The notes: generated by a model not told the origin, from the letters alone. DNA of 64,000 nucleotides from Tupaia tana (GCA_026018925.1 JAKSZU010000016.1:27432877-27496876), one strand, 5' to 3'; counted from the first letter of the stretch, positions 1-12,211 are shown. Program-made: numbers and translations.

Positions 1-59
1 CCCGCAGGACAGCGTCAGCTCGTGCACCCTCCCAGTATAAAAATTAGGAGCCCCACTTT

Positions 60-185
60 TCACTCTCAGAGGTATCCAGGCCATGTCACTTAACCTCTGC
101 AAGCCTGGAGATAGTGACAGCGCAAACCTCATGGTGTCATTGAAGAGATTAAATCAAAAGGTGGAAATCATGCACTCACTACTTA
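60..185 (+). mobile_element. MIR SINE fragment
   Basis: The stretch reads GTCACTTAACCTCTG, then AGAGATTAAATCAAAAG, the order of the conserved MIR core followed by its 3' part. It is diverged and truncated. Confidence 0.5.
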
Positions 186-1688
186 GTCTAATCGGTAAAC
201 AGCATCAGTAACTGTTTTGGTGAGGCAACAGGCCTTACAGCGGAGACATTCAGAAAACATTACAAGCACTCAGAGGAAAGAGAACAAAACATTGTCTGGC
301 CAACTTCAAGCACTGAACCTTCACAAAGAAGCAGCATTGGAGTAATCCTTAAGGAGTGGGAATTTCCTAGAATAAACTTGTCCATGTTCGCAGATGACAT
401 GACCAACAGCGTTAGAACACAACTAAAGAGACCCAGGGGTCCTGAGAATGGCCTCTGGATGTTGGCCAGGCAGTTTTAATAACGTTAGCTACTTAACTCA
501 GCCTCATTATTTCTTGGAACTGATTTCACTGAGGACTTATTGGCCGTTCTCATGAGGAGGAAGCATCACTTTAATGGGGCAGAGTTAACCACTAATGATG
601 ATGGAAGACAATAAAGCCCCTGGTCTCACGTGTTTGGAGAGAAGAACTAAGACCTGGGAAACACCGAACAGATAAAAACAAGTCACTGTAGATGAACAGC
701 AAGATTTGGTGGCCTGGTAAAAAGTTGGAAAATGGTAAAACAGCAAGGCTTGGTGGCATTGGGAGAAACAGGGCCTGGCCTGGGTGTGGCACCAGATGTG
801 GAAGGGCCCTGCAGCAGGGTGGGTGACCCAGAACACGCAGGGTGCCTGTGAGAAAAGCCGGCAGGAGGGCAGGAGTGTGCGTTGGCTGCAGCAGCGATGT
901 GACTCATTTCGTGTGTCTCAGCTAGTCTTGCCATCTTTCCAGGTAGCAGAAGTCTGACCTTACTGAGACAGCAACTGCACAGCTGTTTACCGAATCTGTT
1001 TTTGTGTTTGTTTTTCCCTTCCCAGGCACAGAGCTAGACTCTAGTTCCCAGCTTTGCAGGTTCACCCAGTCACGTGACAGCTCTGCCAAAGAAATGTAAA
1101 GTGAACGATGTGGCCACTTCTAGCCTGGCCCATAAACACCCCGGACATATGACTCTCCATTCTTGTCCACCACCAGGCCACTAAATTTGAAGGACTCTAA
1201 GGTCTCAGAGGAGAGCAGACCACAAAACACAAGGAGCCTGGGTCCTTCAGTCCCCATGTGGAAGACCTATTGCCAACTAGTTTCATCTGAACTGAACTTT
1301 AATGAGAGAAAAATAAGTCTATTGTGTTAAGTCATTAAAATCTGGAGGTTTATTTCTTTCAAAAGCTAACATCACCTTTATATATCAAGCTACAAAATTA
1401 TATTTCCCAACTTCCCTTTAAGCTAGTGGTGGCCAGTAGGATTTAAATCAAAGTCATCGCATGAGGCTTATAGAGGAATGCTTTCAAAAGGGTTGATTAG
1501 GCCACCAGCCATATTCTTTTGGTCCCTTGCCCTCCTCTTCTGGAATAAGGACATGATGACTGGATCTCCAGCAGTTATTTTGTGATCTTCAGGACAGAAG
1601 TTTCTTTTTAATGACAATGGAACAGAAAAATAGAAAGACCCAAGGCTTCTTGAGTCTTCATGTAGGTACACTAGTCCATAAATTCTTC
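186..1688. other. Unique sequence, no gene seen
   Basis: Mixed-composition DNA with no recognisable repeat family, exon or RNA gene. Open frames here are short and start and stop at random. Confidence 0.5.
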
Positions 1689-1690
1689 TA

Positions 1691-1772
1691 TTGGGTTGTC
1701 AGAAAAGTCATGATACATTTCTGCACAGAAAAACATAGAAAAAAATACATCATGACTTTCCCAACAACCCAA
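1691..1772. mobile_element. 82-bp palindromic mariner MITE, copy 1
   Basis: The two ends are inverted repeats (TTGGGTTGTCAGAAAAGTCA at the left; the right end reads TGACTTTCCCAACAACCCAA). The element is flanked by TA at 1689-1690 and 1773-1774, the target duplication of Tc1/mariner elements. Size and structure resemble the primate MADE1 element, but the terminal sequence differs. Two other copies lie at 18788-18868 and 27573-27930. It has no coding capacity. Confidence 0.85.
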
Positions 1773-1774
1773 TA

Positions 1775-3501
1775 CATGAGATAATAAGCCCACAATCTAT
1801 TCATGCTGTTGTGTTAGTAGGAATTTTGTTGAACCAGCCAAATTCCCCTTCTACTTATTTAATGGTCACAAAGATATCAAATTACCCTGGAGGGACTGTG
1901 TCATGTTGAAGAATAGTGGGAGTCAAGGTGGATCAAGACAATAACACGGAGCCATTAAAACAGTGGCAATGAAGACTGGGAAAGCTTGGAAAACTTCATC
2001 TAAAACTTCAAAGCACAAAGGAGTGCCTGTACTATGACTGCATAGTAAACAGAACTGTTTGTGGCACGAGAATCCTCCTTTAACAGGAGAAACTCCCAAC
2101 TGCTCAGTCCATTAAGGAGCACTGCATCACATTTATAGACTGGTGACCAGGAGATGGTACACAGGGTGATGTGTGAGACACTGCCTTCCATTCAAACAAT
2201 TGCACAGCCAAAGATTCAAGGGAGGAGATGGTTCCAAGCAGAGAAACGCCGGCCACTGTCCACAAGCAAAACAATGCAGTCATGCTATCAAGAAAGGTCA
2301 GTCTTGGAAATAAAAGGGAAGAAATTAAACATGATCCTTTTGACCAAGTGATCAATATGTATCTGTTGTGTGACGAAATGGAGACAAAGTATGGTATTTA
2401 AAAGCCTAGAGAACAAAGAAGAAAAAGAGAAAGGTGCTCTATCAAATTTAAAAGAGAAACCCCAATTACAAATGGACCAATTAAGATTTTTCTAGTATAG
2501 GAAAGATTTCATTGCCCAATAACCTACCCAGGGAAAACACTGCCAAGGGGAAGCAAAGGGCCACCCGGCCAAAGCTCTCCACTGTGTAGTATTCGGAATA
2601 ATCCTCTATTGGGAAGAGTCAGACAGGGGACCTCTTAGAAATTAACTACAAGACAGTTCTCTCATTCCCAGGTTATAAATCTTTGTAATTAGAGACAGAG
2701 AATCTCCTCTGCCTTTATTATCAATTCCCTGGCCTCATCATTGAAGAGTTATTTGCCACATCAACCATCCCATGAGAAAAGCCAGCGAAAGCAATTTTTC
2801 AGTTTGTGACCGACCCAGAGAGAACATTATGAGAACATTATCACTAGGAAACAGAGAAAGGCAAGGCCGCATCAGGAGAGGGCAATTTTAAGTCTTGTTC
2901 CTCAATTATAATTAGTCCGTGTTCTGTATTTTATCGTGGTGTGGTACTCCACGTTATTCTGTGCAAAAGGGGAGGTTCAGTTTACCTTTGTTTGATTTTG
3001 ACAATTCCCTGGTGTCTCCCTAGTTGCCTGACAGTTCATGATGGTAGACACGGTAATCATGTTTATCATTAGTAACTTAGTTCCAAATAATTAGACTTTG
3101 TCTGCAGACAATATGTTTAAGGAAACATGATGCATGCAGATGAGGAAGGTGCAGGCAGTTGGAATCTGACGCTGGTCATTTCCATGTGTCTGTGGCAACC
3201 ACTATCTCCTTTCAGCACAGGGCACTCGGGGCAGGCTGTTGGACAGAGTCTTGCTATTGGCCTGATTGGGTCTCTAATAAATATACATACTATGTACTTT
3301 GGCAGAAAAGCAAGTATAAGCATGTTACCATCAATTATGATGGTCCCTCCACTAATGCCCAAAGCAAGAGCGCTGATGTTAATGGCAACTTCATTTAGGC
3401 TTCCACTCCCTGTTCCGTTTTCCTCAGGGAAAGCCTCATCTTTGATGTCCTTGAAATCTGTGCTGTAATTGTCTTATCCTAGACAATTTTGGACTTCTGA
3501 C
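1775..3501. other. Unique sequence, no gene seen
   Basis: AT-moderate DNA. The overlapping open frames near 3117-3468 on both strands do not resemble a known protein family, and no splice-flanked exon is evident. Confidence 0.5.
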
Positions 3502-3520
3502 CATCTCAGTCTCCAGTTTT

Positions 3521-3707
3521 CTGTTTTGTTTTATTTTTTAAGAATTACTTTACTTAACCACTTATTTACTTATTTTAATTTGAGCAGAGGGGGACAGAGT
3601 GAGAGAGAGACAGAGAGGGAAAGTGAGAAAGCAAGCCACCAGGTCCAGGACTCGAACTGCAGTCAGTCATGTGGGAGCCCAGCACCCTTAACTACCATGC
3701 CACCTGC
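3521..3707 (-). mobile_element. SINE-C copy
   Basis: In antisense: an A/T-rich tail, a GAGAGAGACAGAGAGG purine tract, then directly the tRNA-like head (CTCGAACTGCAGTC...CACCTGCCA). The middle of the longer SINEs is absent. It is flanked by imperfect repeats of CATCTCAGTCTCCAGTTT at about 3502-3520 and 3708-3727. Confidence 0.85.
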
Positions 3708-3727
3708 CATCTCTTCAGTCTCCAGTT

Positions 3728-4040
3728 TCAACAATAGAACAGAAAAGGAGGAACCCTGTAACTGCAATGCACACAAAAAGGGAAGGGATCTGAAAAAAAT
3801 ATATATGAAAAAGTAGTTCTTGGCTAAAAGCACATGGGCACCATTATTCCTGTCCCTGGCCCTGAGGTCACAAGAAGGCTCTTCTAGAAGCTCTATAAAT
3901 TCTCCCAGGTCCTATGAAAATCACTACAGGCCTTTTGTGCTTCTCCATTTGTTAAGCACACAAGCCAAAACTACTGATGGGTAAATTACTGAGTTGTAGT
4001 TTCTCACCACAAGATCTACTACAGTGATGGGGAGATCACA
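3728..4040. other. Unique sequence, nothing seen
   Basis: No repeat or coding signal is recognised between the SINE-C copy and the MIR fragment. Confidence 0.45.
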
Positions 4041-4054
4041 AACCCTTAGGCTTG

Positions 4055-4200
4055 GATGAGCCAGAGCTGCTCAAGTGCAAGTCCCCATTTCCCAAAAAAG
4101 CAATGTGAGGTCAAGAAAGGCAGAACAACTGGCCCAAGGTCCAATTACTTACAATGCTGCACTAATTCAGTCCAGTGCTTTATCCAAACAAGATATTCCT
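4055..4200 (-). mobile_element. MIR SINE fragment
   Basis: GTGAGGTCAAGAAAGGCAG...CTGGCCCAAGGTCC matches the antisense MIR core (usually ...CTTGCCCAAGGTCAC). Diverged. Confidence 0.5.
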
Positions 4201-4245
4201 GTTAGCTTGGGGGTTTAGGTTGCCCAGGCTTCCCATTCACAGCTT

Positions 4246-4497
4246 TTTTTTTTTTTCCTAAGAGGTTTTTGCCTTAGGGCACATACACTCACCAGAGAGA
4301 CAGAGAAAGGGAAAGGGAAAAATCACCCCCCAGGGGAATGGCAACACCGCAATCCCTTCTCTATTCTCTTCCCAGGATCTTGGGCACATATGCACACACA
4401 CCCAGCATAAGTTTCAAGCCACCAGGTCCAGGACTCGAACCAAGATAGGCCTCATGGAAGTTTAGTGATGTAACTGCTACACCATCTGCTGCCCTCT
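4246..4497 (-). mobile_element. SINE-A/B copy
   Basis: Antisense element running from poly(T), GAGGTTTTTGCCTTAGGGCAC, the purine tract and CACCCCCCAGGGG to the tRNA-like head at 4440-4497. The 14-15 bp TSD CCCATTCACAGCTTT is seen at about 4232 and 4499. Confidence 0.9.
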
Positions 4498-4599
4498 CCC
4501 CATTCACAGCTTTAAGGAAGAATTAAAAAAAAAAAAAAAATGTAAAGCATTAGATGTAGAAAGCTATAAAATAATTAAAGAAACAACAACAAAAAAACT

Positions 4600-5640
4600 A
4601 AATAAATGAAGAGATAGACCATGTGTATGGATCGGCAGATCAATACCGTTAACATACTAACATACTAGTTTGCCCAAATGACTCTACAGATTCATTCAAT
4701 CCTCATCTAAATTCCAACAGATTTGTCGTAGAAATTGACAAAATAAATCTAAAATTTATGTGGAAAGGCAAAATAAATAAAGAATTCTCAAAATTCAATA
4801 AAAAACTCATGTATTTAAAACATGGGGAAAAGTCTGAATAAACATTGTCAAAGATATATAGATGTCAAATAAGCACGTGAAAAGATGTTCAGCATCATTA
4901 ATTAGTAGAAAATTGAAAAACAAAACCATGAGATACCTCTATGTGACTATTAGTGCAGCTAAAATTAAAATATTTTTAAAAAGAACAGACAATATCAAGA
5001 GTTAGTAAGAACGTAGAACAACTAAAATCATCACACACTGCTAATGAGAATATAAAATGGTACAGATGCTTTGGAAAACAGTTGAGCAGTTCCTTATAAA
5101 GTTAAACATATACTTATATATGACTGAGTAATCTCACTCCTAGGTATTTACCCAAGATAAGTAAAACCCACATTCACACAGAAACTTATATGCAAATACT
5201 TTTAACAACTGTATTTCTAATCACCAAAACTGGAAACAATCCAAAACCCCTTCAGCTGGTGAATGGTTAAACAACCGCTGACCACAGTACAGTGATGACA
5301 TGGATGACATCTGGCAGACTACTCAGTGATAGAAAGGAGTACGCCCCTGGTACATGGAACGACAGGGATGGATCGCAAATGCGCTATGCTAAGAGAAGAA
5401 AATCGGCCTCTTTTTATGACTCCATGTATAATCCATTCTATAAAAACCGTAGGGAAAGGTTATCAGGGGTTAGGGCTGGAGGGAGGGTTTGACTACCAAG
5501 TGGCAGCACAACTGTGGTAGGTTATGTTCTGTGACTTAATCGTGGTGGTGGTTGGAATCATATGTTAAAACTCAGAGCTATATGCCAAAAGAGTAATTTT
5601 TACCATACATAAATTATAATGTATTTTAAAAATAAATAAA
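4600..5640 (+). mobile_element. Old L1 3' end (L1M-type), decayed
   Basis: The order of phrases follows the late ORF2/3' UTR of ancient mammalian L1: AAAAGATGTTCAGCATCATT near 4885, an ATAAAATGGTACAGATGCTTTGG block near 5051, ACTCCTAGGTATTTACCCAAG near 5137, AAACTGGAAACAATCC near 5226, and an A-rich end at 5620-5640. Many stops and indels leave no usable reading frame. The subfamily cannot be fixed by eye. Confidence 0.85.
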
Positions 5641-5859
5641 AAGAAGGGCTACACACATATACTGATAAATACATAGCACTGGGTATCTACCAGACACTAC
5701 ATCGGGCATTTCTTATTGAAAGGGGAAAAGGATTGTTCTGTTGCAAGATGGCTTTAGCTAAAGCTTATGTTAGTTTAGTCCTCTGTGCAGGATCCACACC
5801 AGGAAACCAACTGAACTAAAATGTTACTAAAGCATAATTATCGATATTGACTGAAGCAA

Positions 5860-6040
5860 GACAGACCAGCCAGTTGAAATCCTGCCTGCCCCATATACTT
5901 CTTGACTTGAGACAGTAACTTCAGTTTCCTTATCTGTAAAAAGGAAATACACTCTGACCTCATTGTGGTTGTGCCGTTGGGGGAATTAAAATACATGGTG
6001 TGAGCCCATAGGGTAGCATCTTGCATTCAGGTTAGAACTG
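5860..6040 (+). mobile_element. MIR SINE fragment
   Basis: CAGTTTCCTTATCTGTAAAAAGG at 5922-5944 is a near-consensus MIR core segment, with weak flanking similarity. Confidence 0.7.
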
Positions 6041-6842
6041 AATGGATATTATTATCGTTACAGTTGCACAATCCTTTGTGCTACCTAATAATTTTTGTTT
6101 ACTTTATGCAAATATTCCAGAATGTGGTCCAAGGGAGACCTAAATTGTTACCAAATTTGCATAATAAGAATAAGTAGTAGCTGAGTATAAATACTGTTAC
6201 CCTGTGCTAATGATATATAAAGTGTTAGATCACCTCCTTGCTTCATAGAGGATGCAGTCAGATGAAAGAGCCAATTGTCAGTAGTAGTAGCATTAATGCA
6301 ATCTTCACCATCCCCTGCTGCACTCCAGCTGCAAAGTACTTTCAGATCCATTATGTCATCACCTCATCACAACAAATCAAGGAAACTTCTCTCTAGGAGA
6401 GCAGAGTGACAAATGCCTATATGCAGAGGCACCATTTATAATCCTACTGGTATCAAGCATAGCCTACCACTGCAGTCAAGTAGACTAAGAAATGCACAAA
6501 TGTTTGATCTGAACAGACAAGTATGGAGATACAATTACACCCAAGACTTGCGCTGTCACTACTTTGAGTTCTGAATTCACCCTAAACAGAGGACAGTGAG
6601 TCATCAGTTTGGCAACCATGGACTAAGCACTCTGTATGAAGAAGCCAAGGCTCCCCCTCCCCAAGAAGTTCACATATTCATAGTGAAGCAGACCTTACTT
6701 GTGAGTCGGTCGCACATTATATGACTTGTGTTTAGCACCAGAAGCCAGAAGGCCCGTGCATTTATGACAATGTTGTTTTATTCTGTAGATCCACATGATT
6801 TATTTACATCCAGCCCCCAAAAAAACTCAAAAATCTGTCATA
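6041..6842. other. Unique sequence, no gene seen
   Basis: No repeat family, exon or RNA gene is recognised. Confidence 0.45.
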
Positions 6843-7096
6843 GAGGCAGCCAAGGCATTGTGGCTAGGGCAGCTAGATCCCACATGGCCCATTGCATGGT
6901 TCGAGTTCAGGACCTGGTGGCCTGAAAAACACACCAGGACCATGTGCATGCATGCCTAAAATCCTAAGAAGAGATTTTGAGGAAGGAGGGATTGCAGTGT
7001 GGCCAGCCTGCCTGGGGAGTGGGGGGTTGATTTCTTAATTTCTCTCTCTCTCTCTCTGGTGAGCACATAGGCCTTATAACAAAAACAAAAGCAAAA
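6843..7096 (+). mobile_element. SINE-B copy, diverged
   Basis: Degraded tRNA-like head (GGCTAGGGCAGCTAGATCCC, then GGTTCGAGTTC), GTGTGGCCAGCCTGCCTGGGG, a (CT)n tract and a GTGAGCACATAGGCC tail region ending in A-rich DNA. Confidence 0.85.
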
Positions 7097-7816
7097 CCTA
7101 CCACAATAGCCTCCCCAAGGCTGCCAAAGTCTAAGGTGGCTGTGGCCTCACCTGCTGTCCTAATATCTTATAGAGAAGGCTCAGGAAGGCAGGTGTCATT
7201 TTGATCAAGAGGAGGCAAAAATAAATCCAGTAAAACACCTAGCTAGATGGCTACAGCCTGTAACACCTCATCGGGGGGATGTGACAAAGATGAGTTCCCA
7301 TCAGAATTTCCTTTTCTGGGTCTGGTCTGGGTAGTAAACCCAAACCCCTGATGCTCAGGACAGGGAGGCAGCACGAGCCCACTCTGCTCTTTCAAGTGAG
7401 TGCTGTTAATTCTGTCCGGGACAAGAAAACGACTGAAGCCAAGTTAAACAAGGTGTGCTGCTTTGGTCCGTCTATTATGGGGACTGTCAATATTAGCCCT
7501 GCTGGTTTGCTTGCTTTTCCCTTTGTGGTCTTGAGGCACACTAAAATCACCTGGACTAGGAAACGTTTTTCCCTTGGAAATAAGCAAACACCCAGAGGCA
7601 CTTTGTTGAGCTTTCATGAGCACAATCTTTGTCCTGAGTGGAACAAATGGACCATCTGTGGAGTCACATCCACTTCCAAGCTTAACGAGTCTATGAAAGA
7701 GCAACTAGAAATCAGAAAAACAGCACTATGGTGGTAACCAAAGAGTCTACCAGGTCCTGGAAGTCAAAGCATTGTTTATCTATTAAAATAAAGTCCTGTA
7801 TTAAGCAGCAGCTCCA
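7097..7816. other. Unique sequence with a 129-codon chance ORF
   Basis: An open frame on + at 7351-7737 encodes a 128-residue conceptual product with no motif I recognise. It has no promoter-like or splice context. I do not call it a gene. Confidence 0.5.
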
Positions 7817-8062
7817 GGGAACCAGCAGTTAGCGTAATGGCTGTGTCACTGGACTCCCACGTAGTCGACCGCAGTTTGCGTCCCGGACCCGGTGGCTTAA
7901 AACTCACACTGGGCGTGTGTGCGTGCGTGCCCAAGATCCCAAGAGGAGAATGGAGGAGAAGGGATTGCGACGTGACCATCCCCTCTGGGGGATGATTTCT
8001 TGCTTTCTGTCTCTCTCTCTGTCTGTCTGGTGAGCGCACGCGCCCTATAGCGAAAACCTCTC

Positions 8063-8105
<43 letters not shown>
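7817..8105 (+). mobile_element. SINE-A copy with A42 tail
   Basis: Full-length: GGGAACCAGCAGTTAGCG head, CCCTCTGGGGG, pyrimidine tract, then an uninterrupted A42 at 8064-8105. TSD AGCAGCAGCTCCA at 7804-7816 and again from 8105. The long pure tail suggests a recent insertion. Confidence 0.95.
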
Positions 8106-8106
<1 letters not shown>

Positions 8107-8152
8107 CAGCAGCTCCAGTAATGAGCTGAGTCTCCATGCGGGCAGGTGCACA

Positions 8153-8184
8153 AAAAGAAAAAGAAAAAGAAAAAGAAAAAAAAA
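8153..8184 (+). repeat. (AAAAAG)n simple repeat
   Basis: About five units of A5G, followed by a short A run. Confidence 0.8.
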
Positions 8185-8704
8185 CCTGAGCTTTGACTGG
8201 TGGTGGAGGGTCATTTAAGGCAGTGCCTTCCTGTGTCTTGATTTAACTCAAGAGAACCACAACCCCAACCAGTTTCCTTGATTTCAGTATCTCTTTTCCA
8301 AGGGCTTTATAAATGCTTTTATGAGTGGACACATTTTGATACTTGTTTTTGGCTGGCACTAAGACTTTAGACAGTTACAATGTATTGGACTTCCTGGCAC
8401 ATTTAAATATGCAATAAACATCAGGGCTTCCTTTCCTATAGTACTTGGTCATATTTTCAGATAAGTATGATTTTGTTTGCTCCTTTCCAACAGCCCTGTG
8501 AGGAACACATGAAGAATTAGGAAACGAAACACTCCTTGTGAGTGAACTCACACAGCTTGTTAACCGCACAGAGCTGGGCATCTCCATGCCCACGTGGGGC
8601 ATGTCTCCCACTGCCCAGAGATGCCTGACTGTGTAAGAGACTATGGACAGTCCAATCACAAGATCTTTATGGCGAAGAAGACTCTGCACCCCTCCAGAAG
8701 TGCA
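8185..8704. other. Unique sequence, nothing seen
   Basis: No repeat or coding signal. A 104-codon antisense frame at 8375-8689 has no recognisable motif. Confidence 0.45.
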
Positions 8705-8925
8705 GACCCTTCTGGGTGGCCCTGGAGTTCTCTATACTGCTGAATATTTAAATCACCCAAGGAGCTCGTTTTAAAAAACAACCACCAATAACTTGCATCA
8801 CCCAAATATTTCAATCCAAGTGGATTGAATAGGACCCAGGTGTATGTATATATATATTCTTTTATTCCCCTAGGTAATTCTTATGTGTAGCCACACTGGA
8901 AAATCACTAGCCTCTAGCCCTGCTA
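8705..8925 (+). mobile_element. hAT relic, MER5A-like
   Basis: TCACCCAAGGAGCTCGTTTT, then CACACTGGAAAATCACTAG, follow the MER5A order. The interior is disrupted by an AT-rich stretch. No transposase remains, as expected of this short non-autonomous element. Confidence 0.55.
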
Positions 8926-9846
8926 GGTAATAAATCACCAAGCTGACTACAGCATTTGAATATAATCAGGAAAGACAGAGAGGAAAGGAGGCGTGCTACT
9001 TCCAAAACCACATCCTCAGCCACCTACAGCATACTGACATTGGGAGCAAGAACAGAAATCAATAAAGGAAAATCTGAACATATTTACAACAAAGACTATG
9101 AAATGCAAATTAAAACTTCACATAATGTGTAAGTGCCAAAGAACTGAAAAACAGAGGTCAAACCATCCTGCTCCAGAGTCTGGGTCTTTTGCAAAGCCTA
9201 ACCATGCCAGTCCTTTCCCTCCTTCGTTCTCCATTTCTTATCAGAGAGCAAGGTCCACCTGTAAGGAATGAGAAATTCACTGTGCACACACTGCTGAATT
9301 AAGGTGCTCTGCTGCTTGTCATACCACTGGTCTGCACTCATTTGCATTCATTTCTCCATCTTGCCCGCAGAATGAATGTATAGAAACCCAGAAAACGCCA
9401 CACTTATGCATTTGTGTCCCCACAGCACCCTGCAGAAGGCACTCCCTCCTTCTGATTCATTCAGGGGTGGCGGGAGTGAAATCTGTTGTTAGGGACTCTT
9501 GAGGAGGTCTAAATTAGAGAGGGTGGGGTGGGGCTGGGGCCTCAGAGCCTACAGTGGTGGCCAGACCTCCAGTCCCATTGGCAAATGGTCCAATTCTATT
9601 TACCTTGTGTGTAGCCACAGTAGTGAAAATACATTCAATTCTCAGATAGTCTTGTCAATGAAAAAGTGTGTTTGTGATATGTAAAAGGAAATGATTAAAT
9701 AGAATCTTAAGCCAGCTTTGGAAATGGTTTCAAAAGACCCACATGGCTTCCCAAACATCTTAAACTGAGCAGTGAGTTCCCTTGAGCTAAAGGGCCTACA
9801 AGTTACATTGATGCTGAAGGCTTGTGTTTTGTTTATATGCAATTCC
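8926..9846. other. Unique sequence, no gene seen
   Basis: No recognised repeat or exon. A T27 run begins at 9847 immediately after. Confidence 0.45.
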
Positions 9847-10393
9847 TTTTTTTTTTTTTTTTTTTTTTTTTTTGTAATTCCTTTATTTCTTCCACGAGAA
9901 AGTGAATATGAGGGAGCCAGCAGGTGGAGTGGTGGTTAAGGTGGCTGGACCCCACATGTCCAATTGTGTGGCTCAAGTCCTGGACCCAGCAACTTAAAAA
10001 ACACGCCAAGCATGTATGTGTGCATGTGTGCCCAAAATCCCAAAAGGAGAATGATGGAGAAGGGACTGCAGTGTGGCCATCCCCACCCCCGGGGGGGGGG
10101 GGGAGGAGATGATTTCTCATTTTCCCTCTCTTCCTTCCCCCCATTCTTTGTCTCTCTCCAATAAGCACAGATGCCCTGTTACAAACTTAAAAAAAAAATA
10201 AATAAAGAAGAAAGAGAGATGGAGTGGGAGGAGTGAGAGCCACTCCCAACGGGGTCTTCAGACTACAACCCTCCCCAAACCCAGACCATGGCCTGGCATA
10301 CAGCAAAGCCCTGGGACACGAACCCAAGCCCCTCTGATGTGGGTCCAACATTGCAGAGCATTGCATCATCACTGTGTCACTGCTGCTGGCCCT
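9847..10393 (-). mobile_element. SINE-D copy, split by a SINE-B
   Basis: In antisense: a T27 run, TTTATTTCTTCCACGAGAAAG, then an interruption at about 9912-10206, resuming at GAGAGATGGAGTGGG, CCCAACGGGGTCTTCAG, and a head ending near CACTGTGTCACTGCTGCTGG. The interrupted halves join in the order seen in the copy at 12959-13163. Confidence 0.8.
9912..10206 (+). mobile_element. SINE-B copy inside SINE-D
   Basis: GGGAGCCAGCAGGTGGAGTGG head, GAATGATGGAGAAGGGACTGC body, an expanded C/G palindrome with a long G run at about 10090-10103, a pyrimidine tract and an A-rich end. It lies inside the antisense SINE-D, so it is the younger of the two. Confidence 0.85.
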
Positions 10394-11289
10394 GTATTTA
10401 GATTCTTATTTATCTACAACATAATTTGTTTTAAAACCTAAGGGTATTTCTTCCCTAAAATAATGAAAGCAGGCAACTCCACAAAATCTTCTTTCTTTTT
10501 AGCCATTCAACCCTCAAATAGCAAGGCACCAGCCAGGGAAGCTTTCCGGGACTTCACCTGGTCCATGTGACTACTCCTGAGACACAATCACTGACACAAT
10601 CCTGGTGAACTGAAGGAAAAAAAAAAAAAATCAATGCATTAAATGTAGTAGCAAGACTTTGCTAGAAGCTGTTGGTAGACAAAGGTCACTTCTAAATCCT
10701 GAGGAGAGAGCCACAGCTCCATCTGTGTCAAGACAAGCAAATTCACAGCTAGAAGAAAGCCAGCATTCCAGACCAGCAGCACTGCTGTGGTCAAGTGCTG
10801 GTCGCTAATGGTTTTCCAAGCAACAGCTGGATTCCACATCAAGGAGACAGCTGTATTACACGCTCCAATCCGGCCAGCGATCTGCATGCCCTCCAGGAGA
10901 GGTGATAGGCTCTGCTCGAGGCCCCTCCCATCGGCAGCTGCCACACGAAGACTTGCAATTACTGGAATGAATGTGCTCTTCAGCTCTACATTTTAGCACA
11001 TGCTGCTTCCTCTTCTGAGAGTCCTCCTGTTCCTGCTTTACAAGATGAAATTTAATAATAGGTGCGTGGTCACAGCCTCTGTTCCCATAACCCGTTGGAT
11101 GAGGAGTCCCATCATCAGAACTCACCAAACCAGCTCTCAGTCCTTCCCAAAGAGGGGAAGGAATGCTTCTTGCCAGAAGGGCTAAGGAAGCCAATCTAAA
11201 AAGGGAAGAAGGAAAGATGGGCCAAGGGGCAAGAGAGTTTTTCAGAGCGTCAATGTGGCCTATAGACTTGGTTTCCTTTAATACTCTTT
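10394..11289. other. Unique sequence; part of the longest ORF lies here
   Basis: An antisense frame of 232 codons (10856-11554) starts within the neighbouring SINE-D and runs into this unique DNA. Its conceptual product is not a family I recognise. No splice or promoter context supports it. Confidence 0.5.
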
Positions 11290-11525
11290 TAAAATGCCAG
11301 AAGGCACATGCACATGTGTAGTGGATATGCACATGGAAGAAAAAGAGAGGACTCCCCAACAGAGCTTGGTTACCCTGCAGTCCTTTTCCTCTGATTCTCC
11401 ATCCTGTCGGGATTCTGGTTGTGTATATACATGCCCTGCATGGGCTGGAACTCAAACCCTGCTCAGCCATATGGGATCCAGCTTCCTCTATGCAACCCCT
11501 AACCACTATGGAACCACCCCCTTTT
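11290..11525 (-). mobile_element. SINE-D copy
   Basis: GAGAGGACTCCCCAACAGAGC, then GCCCTGCATGGGCTGGAACTC and a head CCATATGGGATCCAG...CCACTATGGAACCACCCCC, in the antisense SINE-D order. Confidence 0.75.
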
Positions 11526-11697
11526 AATATTCTGAGTATAGAAAAGAAAGACATTCTGTTTGTATTACTTTGGGCTTAAATAAAGAAGATGAGTTTCAAG
11601 TGTGCATTCCCAAACCCTTATCCCGGCCTTGTATTACCTGAACAGAAACGTCAAGATGGGAAGTTTAGTTGAGGAGGGAAGAGACCAATGTGTTTAC

Positions 11698-12175
11698 ATT
11701 TTTTTTATAAATAAAAATACATAAAACATGAAATTTACCATTTTAGCCATTTTTAGGTGCTCAGTTCAGTTGCATTAAATACATTTACAATTTTATGTAA
11801 CCATTCCTACAGTCTAGCTCCAGAACTTTCTCATCATCCTGAACTGAAACTCCGCACTCATTAACTCCCCATTCCCTTCACTCTCGCGCTCCTGGTACCA
11901 CCCTTCTACTTTCTATCTCCATGAATCTGTCTACTCTAGGTATCTCATACGAGTGAAATCATACAGTGTTTGTCCTTTGTGTCTTAGTTTCTTTAGCATA
12001 AAGTCAGGTTCCATCCACATGTAGCATGTGTCAGAATTCCTTTCTTCGTTTTTAAAGCTGAATATATCCCATTGTATGTACAGACCATGTTTTATTTACC
12101 CATTCGTCCATCAATGGAAATTGGGCAGTTTCCACCTTCTGGCTTCTGAGAATATTTTCAGAAGGATCAGTCTGA
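11698..12175 (-). mobile_element. Old L1 3' end (antisense)
   Basis: ATGAAATTTACCATTTTAGCC, AGTTCAGTTGCATTAAATAC, TCCAGAACTTTCTCATC, ATACAGTGTTTGTCC and ATCCCATTGTATGTACAGACC occur in the order of the reverse complement of an ancient L1 3' end. Decayed, no ORF. Confidence 0.85.
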
Positions 12176-12187
12176 GGCACGTATGCA

Positions 12188-12211
12188 TACACACACACAC
12201 ACACACACACA
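12188..12211. repeat. (AC)12 microsatellite
   Basis: Perfect dinucleotide run. Confidence 0.95.

Noticed and set aside
7351-7737. 128-residue sense frame in unique DNA
   Set aside because: Length is within chance for 64 kb in six frames. No motif, promoter or splice context.
10856-11554. Longest open frame (232 codons, minus)
   Set aside because: Its N-terminal third is antisense SINE-D. The rest has no known domain or codon-bias signal I can see.
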